NCBI GenBank assembly: GCA_027435495.1
Contig: DAHZZC010000756.1
Span: 1 to 6,703 of the forward strand
Direction of reading: 5' to 3'
Source of the DNA: Planctomycetales bacterium
GTDB lineage: Bacteria > Planctomycetota > Planctomycetia > Isosphaerales > Isosphaeraceae
Length of the DNA: 6,703 nt
The notes beneath the pieces are model-generated. The model saw only the letters and a program-made list of their open reading frames with translations, did no database searches and had not been told where the DNA came from. This document shows, piece by piece, positions 1 to 5,693 of the stretch (positions are counted from its first letter, which is position 1; each line of letters opens with the position of its first letter). A program made the position numbers and the translations under genes.

Positions 1-1
1 C

Positions 2-943
2 CGTGACGTGGCGCATAAGCGGACGATGCTCGAGCTCTTGCAGGAGCGCGACGCCATCCAGCACGAGGCCGCCTCCGAGCTCGGGCGGAAGTTCCACAAC
101 TTCGACATCGAGTGTGTCGACGTCCTCATCGGCAAGCCCGATACCGCCGAGGCCGGCGGCAAGATCGAGACCTTGCTGGAGCAGTTGCGATTGCGACAGC
201 TCTCGCTGGAGCAGGTGGAGATCTACGCCAAGCAGGTGACGGCCGCCGACCGGCTCCGGGTGCTCAACGAGGCGCAGGCGCAGGCGTCGATGCAGACGCA
301 GCTCACCAACTCGCTGGTGCAAATCCGGATCGCCGAGAACGAGGCCGAGGCCCAACTCGCCCGGGCGCGGAAGCAGGCCGAGCAGTTGGTCGTCACGGCC
401 CAGGCCGAGAGCCAGCAGCGGATTCTTGCCGGCCGAGGCGAGGGCTCCCGGATCCTCCAGGAGGGTCTCTCGGAAGCCTCGGTGCTGCTCCAGAAGATCC
501 AGTCGTTCTCGGATCCGAGGCTCTATGCACTTTCGGTGGTGGCGCAGAACCTCTCGAAGTGCTCGCAGCCGCTGGTTCCCGAGCGAGTCTTTATTGCCGG
601 GGGCAATGGCCAGTCTGCCGACGGTCTGATCCCCACGGCGGGGGGCGTCTCGGCCGGCAGCGGGATCTTCGGGACACTTTTGAGCCTGCTCGTCGCCGAG
701 AAGTCGGGCTTCGGCATGGTCGAGCCTGCGGCCGGGTCGGAGCTTCAGGCGTTCACCGAGCAGGTGACCCGGCAGGCCATGGAATCGGTCCGACAGGCGA
801 TCGACGCCGGGACCGCTATGTCCCTGGCCCGGCCGGGCAAAGACCCGTCTCCGCCCGAGGTCGCTGCCGCGATGGTCGTCCCGACCGCTTCGCGATTCGA
901 CGGGCCGGAGATTCCCAATGGAAACGCGTCGGACAATTTGTAA
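2..943 (+). CDS. SPFH/flotillin-like membrane protein, C-terminal part (5' end outside window)
   Basis: The reading frame is open from the first bases (codons R-D-V-A-H-K) to TAA at 941-943, so the gene begins upstream; the GTG at position 8 is probably an internal valine, since it falls inside a conserved block. The visible 313 residues begin in the last part of an SPFH (band 7) domain, with the motif FDIECVDVLIGKPDT at about residues 34-48. A long Glu/Gln/Ala/Arg-rich coiled coil follows (about 54-160), with heptads such as EQLRLRQLSLEQVEIYAKQ. After that come a conserved-looking LYALSVVAQNLS / PLVPERVFIAGG segment and a Gly-rich, low-complexity tail. Known family members oligomerise on membranes as scaffolds; the N-terminal membrane anchor and most of the SPFH fold lie outside the window. 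The gene is convergent with the LEPR-XLL gene and shares no operon with anything visible here. Family assignment is confident; the cellular role is unknown. Confidence 0.86.
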   Translation, partial: RDVAHKRTMLELLQERDAIQHEAASELGRKFHNFDIECVDVLIGKPDTAEAGGKIETLLEQLRLRQLSLEQVEIYAKQVTAADRLRVLNEAQAQASMQTQLTNSLVQIRIAENEAEAQLARARKQAEQLVVTAQAESQQRILAGRGEGSRILQEGLSEASVLLQKIQSFSDPRLYALSVVAQNLSKCSQPLVPERVFIAGGNGQSADGLIPTAGGVSAGSGIFGTLLSLLVAEKSGFGMVEPAAGSELQAFTEQVTRQAMESVRQAIDAGTAMSLARPGKDPSPPEVAAAMVVPTASRFDGPEIPNGNASDNL

Positions 944-965
944 GTCGGTCCCGCGATCGACCGGA

Positions 966-1005
966 GCGGCCTGGCGGATCGGGATCACCCGGCACGCCCG
1001 GCCGC
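966..1005. terminator. Three-tier stem-loop in the convergent gap, probable bidirectional terminator
   Basis: The 40 bases fold symmetrically. GCGGCC (966-971) pairs with GGCCGC (1000-1005), then one T/C mismatch, then GGCG (973-976) with CGCC (995-998), then a 3x3 internal loop, then CGGG (980-983) with CCCG (988-991) around the tetraloop ATCA. This gives 14 Watson-Crick pairs, lying between two converging stop codons (941-943 and 1020-1022), where a shared terminator is expected. Neither side has a clear T-tract: the plus side continues gaccgtattctgcctt. It is therefore not a textbook intrinsic terminator, and GC-rich sequence makes some pairing likely by chance. Confidence 0.55.
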
Positions 1006-1019
1006 GACCGTATTCTGCC

Positions 1020-1781
1020 TTAACGGGCGAAGCCCTCGGGTGCGACCCGGGTGATCGCGTATTCAGGCGCGAAGCTGGCGATCCCACTGGGCGAGGTGGC
1101 CGACGTTCCGGCCCAGAAAGCGTAGAAATACCGGGTGGTGGGAAGGTGCGTACCCGCCGGACTCGTCGAGGGAAGCATGTTGGCCGGCACTTCCATCTGC
1201 ACCTTGTCGCCAGAGACCTGGACGTCTCCTGCGGGTAGGGTCACGGTCGGTTCCGGAGACCCCGACTTCCTGAACAACTGAACGGTTCCGGTCGAGCCGG
1301 TCGGGCCGGTGGTGATTGTGACCAGCGAATCATAGTAGATCATCGGTCGGTTGGGGAACGATCCTGGCGCCTCGGCGCCACCGCGATTGATCCCGAATGT
1401 GTAAACCGCCGGTTGCGCTTTGCTGATCGGCCCGAGAACCTCACCCGTGAAGACGAAGCCCTGACCGCGGATCAGCCGGCCGTTGGCGCCGATCGCGTCG
1501 AGGTTCGGACTCCGAACGCCCAGGAACGGACCATAGAACATCGGGAGCTTGCGAACGTGCCCACCGACGATCTTCTCGTTCAAGGGGTGCTTACGCTGGC
1601 TGATCTGGTCGAGTTCGCCGCTGGGAAGCGGTAGGTGTCCGGGATGGAGCGGTGGGATGAAGTCCACAGCGACGTGGCTCAGCAGTCGCCGTTCCTCGAG
1701 GGACTCGAGTTCCGGGCGGCCTTTTCGATCGTCGGTTCGTCGGCCCAAGCGGGTTGCTCGGGCCAGGGGTGAGAAGGACAC
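1020..1781 (-). CDS. LEPR-XLL motif protein, hypothetical, probably exported or surface-associated
   Basis: This is a 253-residue protein starting at GTG (1779-1781) and ending at TAA (1020-1022). The frame stays open upstream to an ATG at 1892, but GTG 1781 is chosen because AGGGAGG (1787-1793) sits five bases before it and because the 1892 start would overlap the predicted -10 box. The N-terminus is basic (residues 8-22), followed by LESLEERRLLS at residues 25-35. This motif is found near the N-terminus of many planctomycete exported or surface proteins; its exact function is unsettled. No ordinary hydrophobic signal peptide is visible. The rest (about 80-253) is rich in Gly, Thr, Ser and Pro with alternating hydrophobic stretches such as SLVTITTGPTGSTGTVQLF, suggesting a beta-sandwich fold. 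I recognise no catalytic motif. It is likely a separate transcription unit 169 bases downstream of the porin pair. Confidence 0.8.
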   Translation of the reverse strand: MSFSPLARATRLGRRTDDRKGRPELESLEERRLLSHVAVDFIPPLHPGHLPLPSGELDQISQRKHPLNEKIVGGHVRKLPMFYGPFLGVRSPNLDAIGANGRLIRGQGFVFTGEVLGPISKAQPAVYTFGINRGGAEAPGSFPNRPMIYYDSLVTITTGPTGSTGTVQLFRKSGSPEPTVTLPAGDVQVSGDKVQMEVPANMLPSTSPAGTHLPTTRYFYAFWAGTSATSPSGIASFAPEYAITRVAPEGFAR

Positions 1782-1786
1782 GCGAA

Positions 1787-1793
1787 CCTCCCT
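1787..1793 (-). promoter_or_regulatory. Ribosome binding site deciding the GTG start of the LEPR-XLL gene
   Basis: On the minus strand this reads AGGGAGG, followed by TTCGC and then GTG. It is a near-perfect Shine-Dalgarno sequence at ideal spacing and moves the start 37 codons inside the longest open frame. Confidence 0.8.
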
Positions 1794-1880
1794 GTCGGTC
1801 CATAGCCCCGAGAAGCCGGGGAATGTTCTCAGATCCAGGCGACCCGGAAACCAGGCGCCACCATCCCTGTCCATCAATCC

Positions 1881-1908
1881 TCTATATCTCACGCTGGGGA
1901 GAAGTCAA
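1881..1908 (-). promoter_or_regulatory. Sigma70-like promoter for the LEPR-XLL gene
   Basis: On the minus strand a -35 box TTGACT (1903-1908, 5/6 of consensus) is followed after 16 bases by a -10 box TATAGA (1881-1886, 4/6). Transcription would start near 1874 and leave a leader of about 90 bases. The leader contains a small CCCCG/CGGGG hairpin (1806-1821) ahead of the ribosome binding site. The box match is by eye; planctomycete promoter consensus is poorly defined. Confidence 0.5.
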
Positions 1909-1950
1909 ACGGATCGTCGGGCTGATCGGGCCGACTCTGCGGCATGTTCC

Positions 1951-3489
1951 TCAGAACCGAATGATCGCGTCGAGTCCCAGGGTCAACTGGTCATAGGACG
2001 TGCCGTTGTCGTAGGGATGGCTGAATTGCGACCAGTCCAGGCGGATCTCCGGACGGATCATGAGCCAGGGTTTGGGGGTGATGATCAGGCCGAGTGTCAT
2101 CTCGTAAAAGTTCCCGGGGAAGCCGGTACGTGCCCCGTGAACATCTCGAAACCACTCGGCCCTCCAGACGCCCGTGTACTCCTCGTTGAACTTGTAGAGG
2201 AACCAGTTGGCGAGGCCACCCCAGGCGTCCGATTGAGGGGCGTAGTTCCGTCCGTGCGACGCCAGGCCCGGAATCGATCGCTCCCAGCCCTGATCAGTCT
2301 CGAAGGTCTGTACCAGTTTCTTCGACCACTCGTGTGAAAAGACCCATGTCAGAAGCGTGCGATCGTCTCGATTGTAGCCTGGGTTGGGAAGGCCGGCGAG
2401 GCTCGGGATGTTGATGTAGCCGGTCGGATAGATCGGTTGATTGGCCGGAAGGAACCGAGGGAACTGGTTCGGCCCCCAGATCCCGGTCAGTGCGAAGTGA
2501 TTGCGTGCGCCCTCGGAAGTGTAACTCAGGCCGCCGATGTAGCCCCAGCGATAGGTCTCGTTGACCCAGCGATCCCAGCCGTTGATCGTTCCATTGAAGA
2601 GGTCCAGGTGCTCACTGAGGTGGAGTGTGCTCAGCATCCCGAAGTGGGTGAAGGGCTGCCCATAATTGAACATGTAGGCAACCGATTGCAAGGGACGCGA
2701 GAGCGCCGGCACGCCCTCGAAACCGGCGATTGTGTACCATCGACCCCCGATGATGTCGAGGCCGCGCGGCGTCAGGATGGGTAGGTGTACTGATAAGTAA
2801 AACTGGGCTGGATCGAAGCCCAGGAAGGAGTTCAGTCGAAAGGCACGATCGAGCAAACCCTGCATGTGGTTAAATTGCCAGTCGTTGCCGAAGAGGGCGT
2901 CGACGCGGAAGCCAAAGTTGATGGTGTCATCCTGGCGGAGTTTCTCGGTGAGAACCAGGTAATACTGGTTCCCCATCCATTGATTGGCCAGATTGTTCGG
3001 ATTCACCCCGAAATTGAGTCCGTTGGAAGGCATCCCCGGATTGCCCGTGAAGCCGTTTTCGATCCAGCCGAAGGCGCTGAAGTCACTCGATTCGGGGATT
3101 CCGAGGGCCTGATCCAGGAGGCGAGATTCCTTGGGATGGGGAGGGGCTTCGCGAGACTCCTGGACCGCCGAGCTTAATGAGGGAATCGGCAGCCGAGGGC
3201 GCTGGATGCGCTCGGTCGGCTGCCGGTCGGTCCTTCCGGCGCTCGTGTCTCTCGGACGAGAGACGTCCGCCGCTTCCGAGGAGTTGGGCGGAGAGCGATC
3301 GTCCGTCGGTTCGGCCGAGGAGGTGGCCGGCGGCCCAGGCTCCTGAGCCGCGACACCGGGCCCCATTGTGACGAGGCCCAGCCCGATCAGGAGGCCGAGC
3401 CGCGACCTCGACACGCGCCGGGGACGACCGGCGCGGCCGGTAGCGGCCACGCCAGGCGGGCCGCCCCGGTGATCGCGCGATGGTTGCAT
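1951..3489 (-). CDS. BBP2-family outer-membrane beta-barrel porin
   Basis: This 512-residue protein ends in Phe (LGLDAIIRF), as expected for an outer-membrane barrel recognised by BamA. A basic region (22-30) and a hydrophobic stretch (31-46) end in VAA|QE, a plausible signal peptidase I site after residue 48. Residues 50-125 form a Pro/Ser/Arg-rich linker. The barrel begins near residue 137 (FSAFGWIENGFTGNP) and shows many aromatic-rich amphipathic strands with Asn/Gly turns, matching the putative beta-barrel porin-2 (OmpL-like, PF07642) family abundant in Planctomycetes. Its ATG overlaps the stop of the upstream porin gene by one base (TGATG), with no clear ribosome binding site, so translation is probably coupled. 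An alternative GTG start at 3414 would give a more compact signal peptide (MSRSRLGLLIGLG) but also lacks a ribosome binding site. The substrate cannot be read from sequence. Confidence 0.87.
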   Translation of the reverse strand: MQPSRDHRGGPPGVAATGRAGRPRRVSRSRLGLLIGLGLVTMGPGVAAQEPGPPATSSAEPTDDRSPPNSSEAADVSRPRDTSAGRTDRQPTERIQRPRLPIPSLSSAVQESREAPPHPKESRLLDQALGIPESSDFSAFGWIENGFTGNPGMPSNGLNFGVNPNNLANQWMGNQYYLVLTEKLRQDDTINFGFRVDALFGNDWQFNHMQGLLDRAFRLNSFLGFDPAQFYLSVHLPILTPRGLDIIGGRWYTIAGFEGVPALSRPLQSVAYMFNYGQPFTHFGMLSTLHLSEHLDLFNGTINGWDRWVNETYRWGYIGGLSYTSEGARNHFALTGIWGPNQFPRFLPANQPIYPTGYINIPSLAGLPNPGYNRDDRTLLTWVFSHEWSKKLVQTFETDQGWERSIPGLASHGRNYAPQSDAWGGLANWFLYKFNEEYTGVWRAEWFRDVHGARTGFPGNFYEMTLGLIITPKPWLMIRPEIRLDWSQFSHPYDNGTSYDQLTLGLDAIIRF

Positions 3490-5324
3490 CAGAAGAACAT
3501 CGCGAATCGGGTCCAGAAGGTCTGGAATTCCGAGATCGGATTGGGACCGTTCACCGGGATCGGGTTGTTGAATCCAGTCCAGACCCAGTCGAAGCTGATG
3601 CGAGTGTACTTGTTGGGCCAGCAGTTCAAGCCCACCATGAGCTGATCGAGGCGGTTCGTGTACAGGGTTGGATTGATGAACCCGTTATTGAAGTCGCTCC
3701 GCCCGATATTCAACTCGGAGAACTGGGCCGCGATCTGCCAGGCACCAGGGCCATACTGACCATGCCTCGGATCGAACGGGCGATTCGGAACGATGGTCGA
3801 GTAACCCTGGAAGCCGTTGCCGGCATAGTCCCGCTCGCCCGTGAGCCAGTAGGACGCATTCACGTAGTAGCCCCACTGCGTCGATCGGGCCGTCGTGGTT
3901 CCATCGCTCAGCATCCGGCTGTTGTTGATCATCTCGGCCAGGACACTGAACCGGCCGTACCAGAAGAAGTGGGGCGCCCACCGGGTGCGAAGGCCGTTCG
4001 CCACCACGTTGTTATTGTAGACCGCGAACGGGACGCCCGACGAGGTCACCCAGGCGGAGTTGGTGGTCGGCTCTCCCGCCCCGTTGACGAAACTAATACC
4101 CCCTTGCTGAAGCGCGAATTGCTCGTCGCCGACGGAAAGCCCGATGCCGCCGCCCATACCCTCGAGGAGCGGATTGTTTGTCCCCTTGAACGGGGTGAGC
4201 GTGAAAGCTCCGTTGTATTGCATGTTCCGGTTCAGGTCGTACCAGAAGCTCGTCCCGGAATTGGTCACACCCGACCAGTACTGGAACCGGTTGTTGAAGA
4301 GGTTACCCAGGAACATCACCCCCAGTTGTCGTTTGCCAGCGAGCTGGAACAGCGGCGAGTTGGTGATGACCGGCTCCATCGCGGGGCTGAAGCCGTAGTA
4401 CTCGTAAAGAGGAGGCGTCAGGCCCTTGCCGAACCGGATCGTCAGCTTGTCGCTGGCTCGATAAGCCATCCACATGTCTAACAAATTGAACTGTCCGAGG
4501 AAGCCCTGGGTGCCGATCTGGTAGAGCCAGTTCTTGGTGATGTTGCCGTACAGGAAGGTACGGGCGAAGGGGACGTTGAAGCCCTGCTCGATGGTCGGCA
4601 TGTTCTGGCGGTCGAAGAACGTGCCGTCGACGGTGATCTGGTTGGTGAGGTTGACCGTGAATTCCTCGTCCTCATCGCCGAGGTGGAAATAGCCGCCGCC
4701 GCCGAGGGCTCCCGTGCCGAAGTTGTATCGATAGCTCCCCTTGATCGGGAAAACATCGGTGGTGGGGCTGGACTCCTCGGGAAGGGAGGCACCGGATCGG
4801 GCCCGACTGAGCTCGTCGGTCGGCATGTTGGCCTCGTACGGGCCAACCGGCCCCTCGCCGAGCCCTGGTCGTTCGCCGGTCGCCGGCGCCCCTCCCGAGA
4901 TCGCGCCGCTCGACGGGCCCGATTCGCCCAGGGTGGCCCCGGATCGCATCCGGTTGAGCTCGCCGCCGCCCGTTCCCCCGGGCTGGGTCGCCGGCAGTGT
5001 GGGCATTTGTGGCGGCTCGGTTCCTTGCGGAACGGGCGTCTGCGTCCGCAGGCTGGCACGCCGCAGGCCGGTCAATTCGCTCTGGAGTTGTCCCACCTGA
5101 TCCTTCAGCTTCCGCGCCTCGGCCACTTCCTGTCGCAGAGCTCGGATCTCTTTGAGGAGTTCCTCATTCGTCGAGACCGCGCCTGGGGCCACCGACGGGG
5201 CGGGAGCCGCCTGCTGGGCCTCGACCGTAGGCATCATGATTGCCAACAAAAGTGCCGCCATCACGCACGCCTTGCCGACGTCGCGAGGATGGGACAGCGG
5301 TAGGGACGAGGCCTTCTCCATCAT
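3489..5324 (-). CDS. Porin O/P (OprP-like) outer-membrane porin with N-terminal coiled coil
   Basis: This 611-residue protein has a signal peptide at residues 1-36 (hydrophobic core about 19-31, cleavage VEA|QQ). A coiled coil follows at about 53-89 (NEELLKEIRALRQEVAEARK and onward), then a Pro/Gly/Ser-rich linker at about 90-195 with a duplicated 18-residue unit, then the barrel at about 196-611. Barrel features resembling Porin_O_P (PF07396) are FARTFLYGNITKNWLYQIG, LTIRFGKGLTPPLYE, KRQLGVMFLGNLFNNRFQY and the ending FQTFWTRFAMFF with terminal Phe. In Pseudomonas, OprP and OprO carry phosphate and polyphosphate; specificity varies across the family and is not shown here. The first of two adjacent ATGs (5324) is chosen because GGAGG lies ten bases upstream and it directly precedes the signal peptide. 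The frame stays open a further 86 codons upstream, but that stretch would bury the signal peptide. It is the first gene of a coupled porin pair. Confidence 0.88.
   Translation of the reverse strand: MMEKASSLPLSHPRDVGKACVMAALLLAIMMPTVEAQQAAPAPSVAPGAVSTNEELLKEIRALRQEVAEARKLKDQVGQLQSELTGLRRASLRTQTPVPQGTEPPQMPTLPATQPGGTGGGELNRMRSGATLGESGPSSGAISGGAPATGERPGLGEGPVGPYEANMPTDELSRARSGASLPEESSPTTDVFPIKGSYRYNFGTGALGGGGYFHLGDEDEEFTVNLTNQITVDGTFFDRQNMPTIEQGFNVPFARTFLYGNITKNWLYQIGTQGFLGQFNLLDMWMAYRASDKLTIRFGKGLTPPLYEYYGFSPAMEPVITNSPLFQLAGKRQLGVMFLGNLFNNRFQYWSGVTNSGTSFWYDLNRNMQYNGAFTLTPFKGTNNPLLEGMGGGIGLSVGDEQFALQQGGISFVNGAGEPTTNSAWVTSSGVPFAVYNNNVVANGLRTRWAPHFFWYGRFSVLAEMINNSRMLSDGTTTARSTQWGYYVNASYWLTGERDYAGNGFQGYSTIVPNRPFDPRHGQYGPGAWQIAAQFSELNIGRSDFNNGFINPTLYTNRLDQLMVGLNCWPNKYTRISFDWVWTGFNNPIPVNGPNPISEFQTFWTRFAMFF
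4761..4961 (-). repeat. Duplicated 18-residue unit inside the porin linker
   Basis: Residues 122-139 (ELNRMRSGATLGESGPSS, bases 4908-4961) and 171-188 (ELSRARSGASLPEESSPTT begins here, bases 4761-4814) share the pattern E-L-x-R-x-R-S-G-A-[TS]-L. The DNA is also similar (GAGCTCAACCGG against GAGCTCAGTCGG), so the two copies probably arose by duplication. They are separated by 31 residues of Gly/Pro-rich sequence and lie between the coiled coil and the barrel. Confidence 0.75.
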
Positions 5325-5334
5325 CGGCTCTAGA

Positions 5335-5339
5335 CCTCC
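5335..5339 (-). promoter_or_regulatory. Ribosome binding site of the Porin O/P gene
   Basis: On the minus strand CGGAGGT is followed by CTAGAGCCG and then two ATG codons. Spacing from GGAGG is 10 bases to the first ATG and 13 to the second, favouring the first. It supports placing the start at the signal peptide rather than farther upstream. Confidence 0.7.
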
Positions 5340-5345
5340 GAAAAG

Positions 5346-5359
5346 TCGGGATTCCCCGA
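5346..5359 (-). promoter_or_regulatory. Small hairpin followed by CTTTT in the porin leader
   Basis: On the minus strand TCGGG-GAAT-CCCGA forms a five-pair stem with a four-base loop. It is followed at once by CTTTT and then by the GGAGG ribosome binding site. The layout is that of a very short attenuator or leader structure, but the stem is weak and may be coincidental. Confidence 0.3.
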
Positions 5360-5589
5360 ACGAGTGAGTTGACAAGATGTATCGGTCGAATCGGTCGGGC
5401 GGATCAAGTCGTTTTGTAGAGGTTGGCGGAGTTTTTTCATGCGAAATCAATGGAGTCATCGTCGCCTGGAAGCATCCTCGGAGTTCGTCGGACGTCGGTA
5501 CGCGTCGATCAGGGGACGCCACGAAGACTCCCGGGGACAGTTCCGCGAGGAGCCCTTTCTGAATTTTTTCGTTGACGGTCACTTATCCC

Positions 5590-5618
5590 TTGAGACGGCG
5601 GATGGAGGGCAGTAAGAT
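5590..5618 (+). promoter_or_regulatory. Sigma70-like promoter for the urea transporter gene
   Basis: A -35 box TTGAGA (5590-5595, 5/6 of consensus) and a -10 box TAAGAT (5613-5618, 4/6) are separated by exactly 17 bases. The predicted start site near 5625 leaves a leader of about 70 bases. Confidence 0.5.
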
Positions 5619-5629
5619 CGGCCTAGCGA

Positions 5630-5639
5630 CGAGGCCTCG
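5630..5639. promoter_or_regulatory. 10-base palindrome just downstream of the predicted start site, possible operator
   Basis: CGAGGCCTCG is a perfect palindrome about five bases after the predicted transcription start of the urea transporter. The overlapping repeat GGCCT (5620-5624) / AGGCC (5632-5636) could instead form a leader hairpin. No regulator is encoded in the window, so an operator role is only a positional suggestion. Confidence 0.25.
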
Positions 5640-5693
5640 GACCACCGGTGTTGGAGCGGCCCGAGAAATTATCGAGAAGAGGGCGAGGTCGAG

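Larger units (their letters stand above)
5325..5693. other. Divergent regulatory region between the porin pair and the urea transporter
   Basis: This 369-base stretch separates divergently transcribed genes. It contains the porin ribosome binding site (5335-5339), a small hairpin just upstream of it (5346-5359), a tandem TCGGTCG pair (5382-5388 and 5391-5397), two T-runs (5432-5437 and 5564-5569), a plus-strand promoter candidate (5590-5618), and perfect palindromes CGAGGCCTCG (5630-5639) and CACCGGTG (5643-5650). I found no convincing -35/-10 pair for the porin side and no clear sigma54 (GG-N10-GC) site. The open minus-strand frame continuing into it (5325-5582) lacks a credible start and is not called. 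Confidence 0.6.

Noticed and set aside
112..1023. 303-codon plus-strand frame overlapping the SPFH gene in another phase.
   Set aside because: It is Gly/Arg/Ala-rich shadow sequence; the SPFH frame has real family motifs.
1916..1935. GTCGG/CCGAC hairpin just after the BBP2 stop codon, as a terminator.
   Set aside because: It has only five pairs with a ten-base loop and no T-tract, and could easily arise by chance.
1549..2337. 262-codon plus-strand frame spanning the gap between the LEPR-XLL and BBP2 genes.
   Set aside because: It is antisense to two supported genes and to a promoter, with Ser/Arg-rich content and no motif.
3480..4481. 333-codon plus-strand frame antisense to the porin gene.
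   Set aside because: The opposite strand encodes a clear porin barrel, and the antisense product is Arg/Glu/Val-rich with no motif, as is usual for antisense frames in GC-rich genes.
5423..5443. Possible sigma54 site (TGGCGG ... TGC) in the divergent region.
   Set aside because: The spacing between the GG and GC elements is not the required ten bases.
5377..5562. 61-codon plus-strand frame in the divergent region, with a perfect TTGACA (5369-5374) just upstream.
   Set aside because: There is no ribosome binding site before the ATG and no -10 box at suitable spacing, and the product has no recognisable feature.
5540..5569. GTTCC-GCGA-GGAGC hairpin followed by a TTTTTT run, resembling a plus-strand terminator.
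   Set aside because: The stem is short with one G-T pair, the T-run begins about ten bases after it, and no plus-strand gene precedes it.
5325..5582. The minus-strand frame of the Porin O/P gene stays open 86 codons upstream to an ATG at 5582.
   Set aside because: The signal peptide begins exactly at 5324 and is preceded by GGAGG; the extra residues have no recognisable character and would bury the signal peptide.
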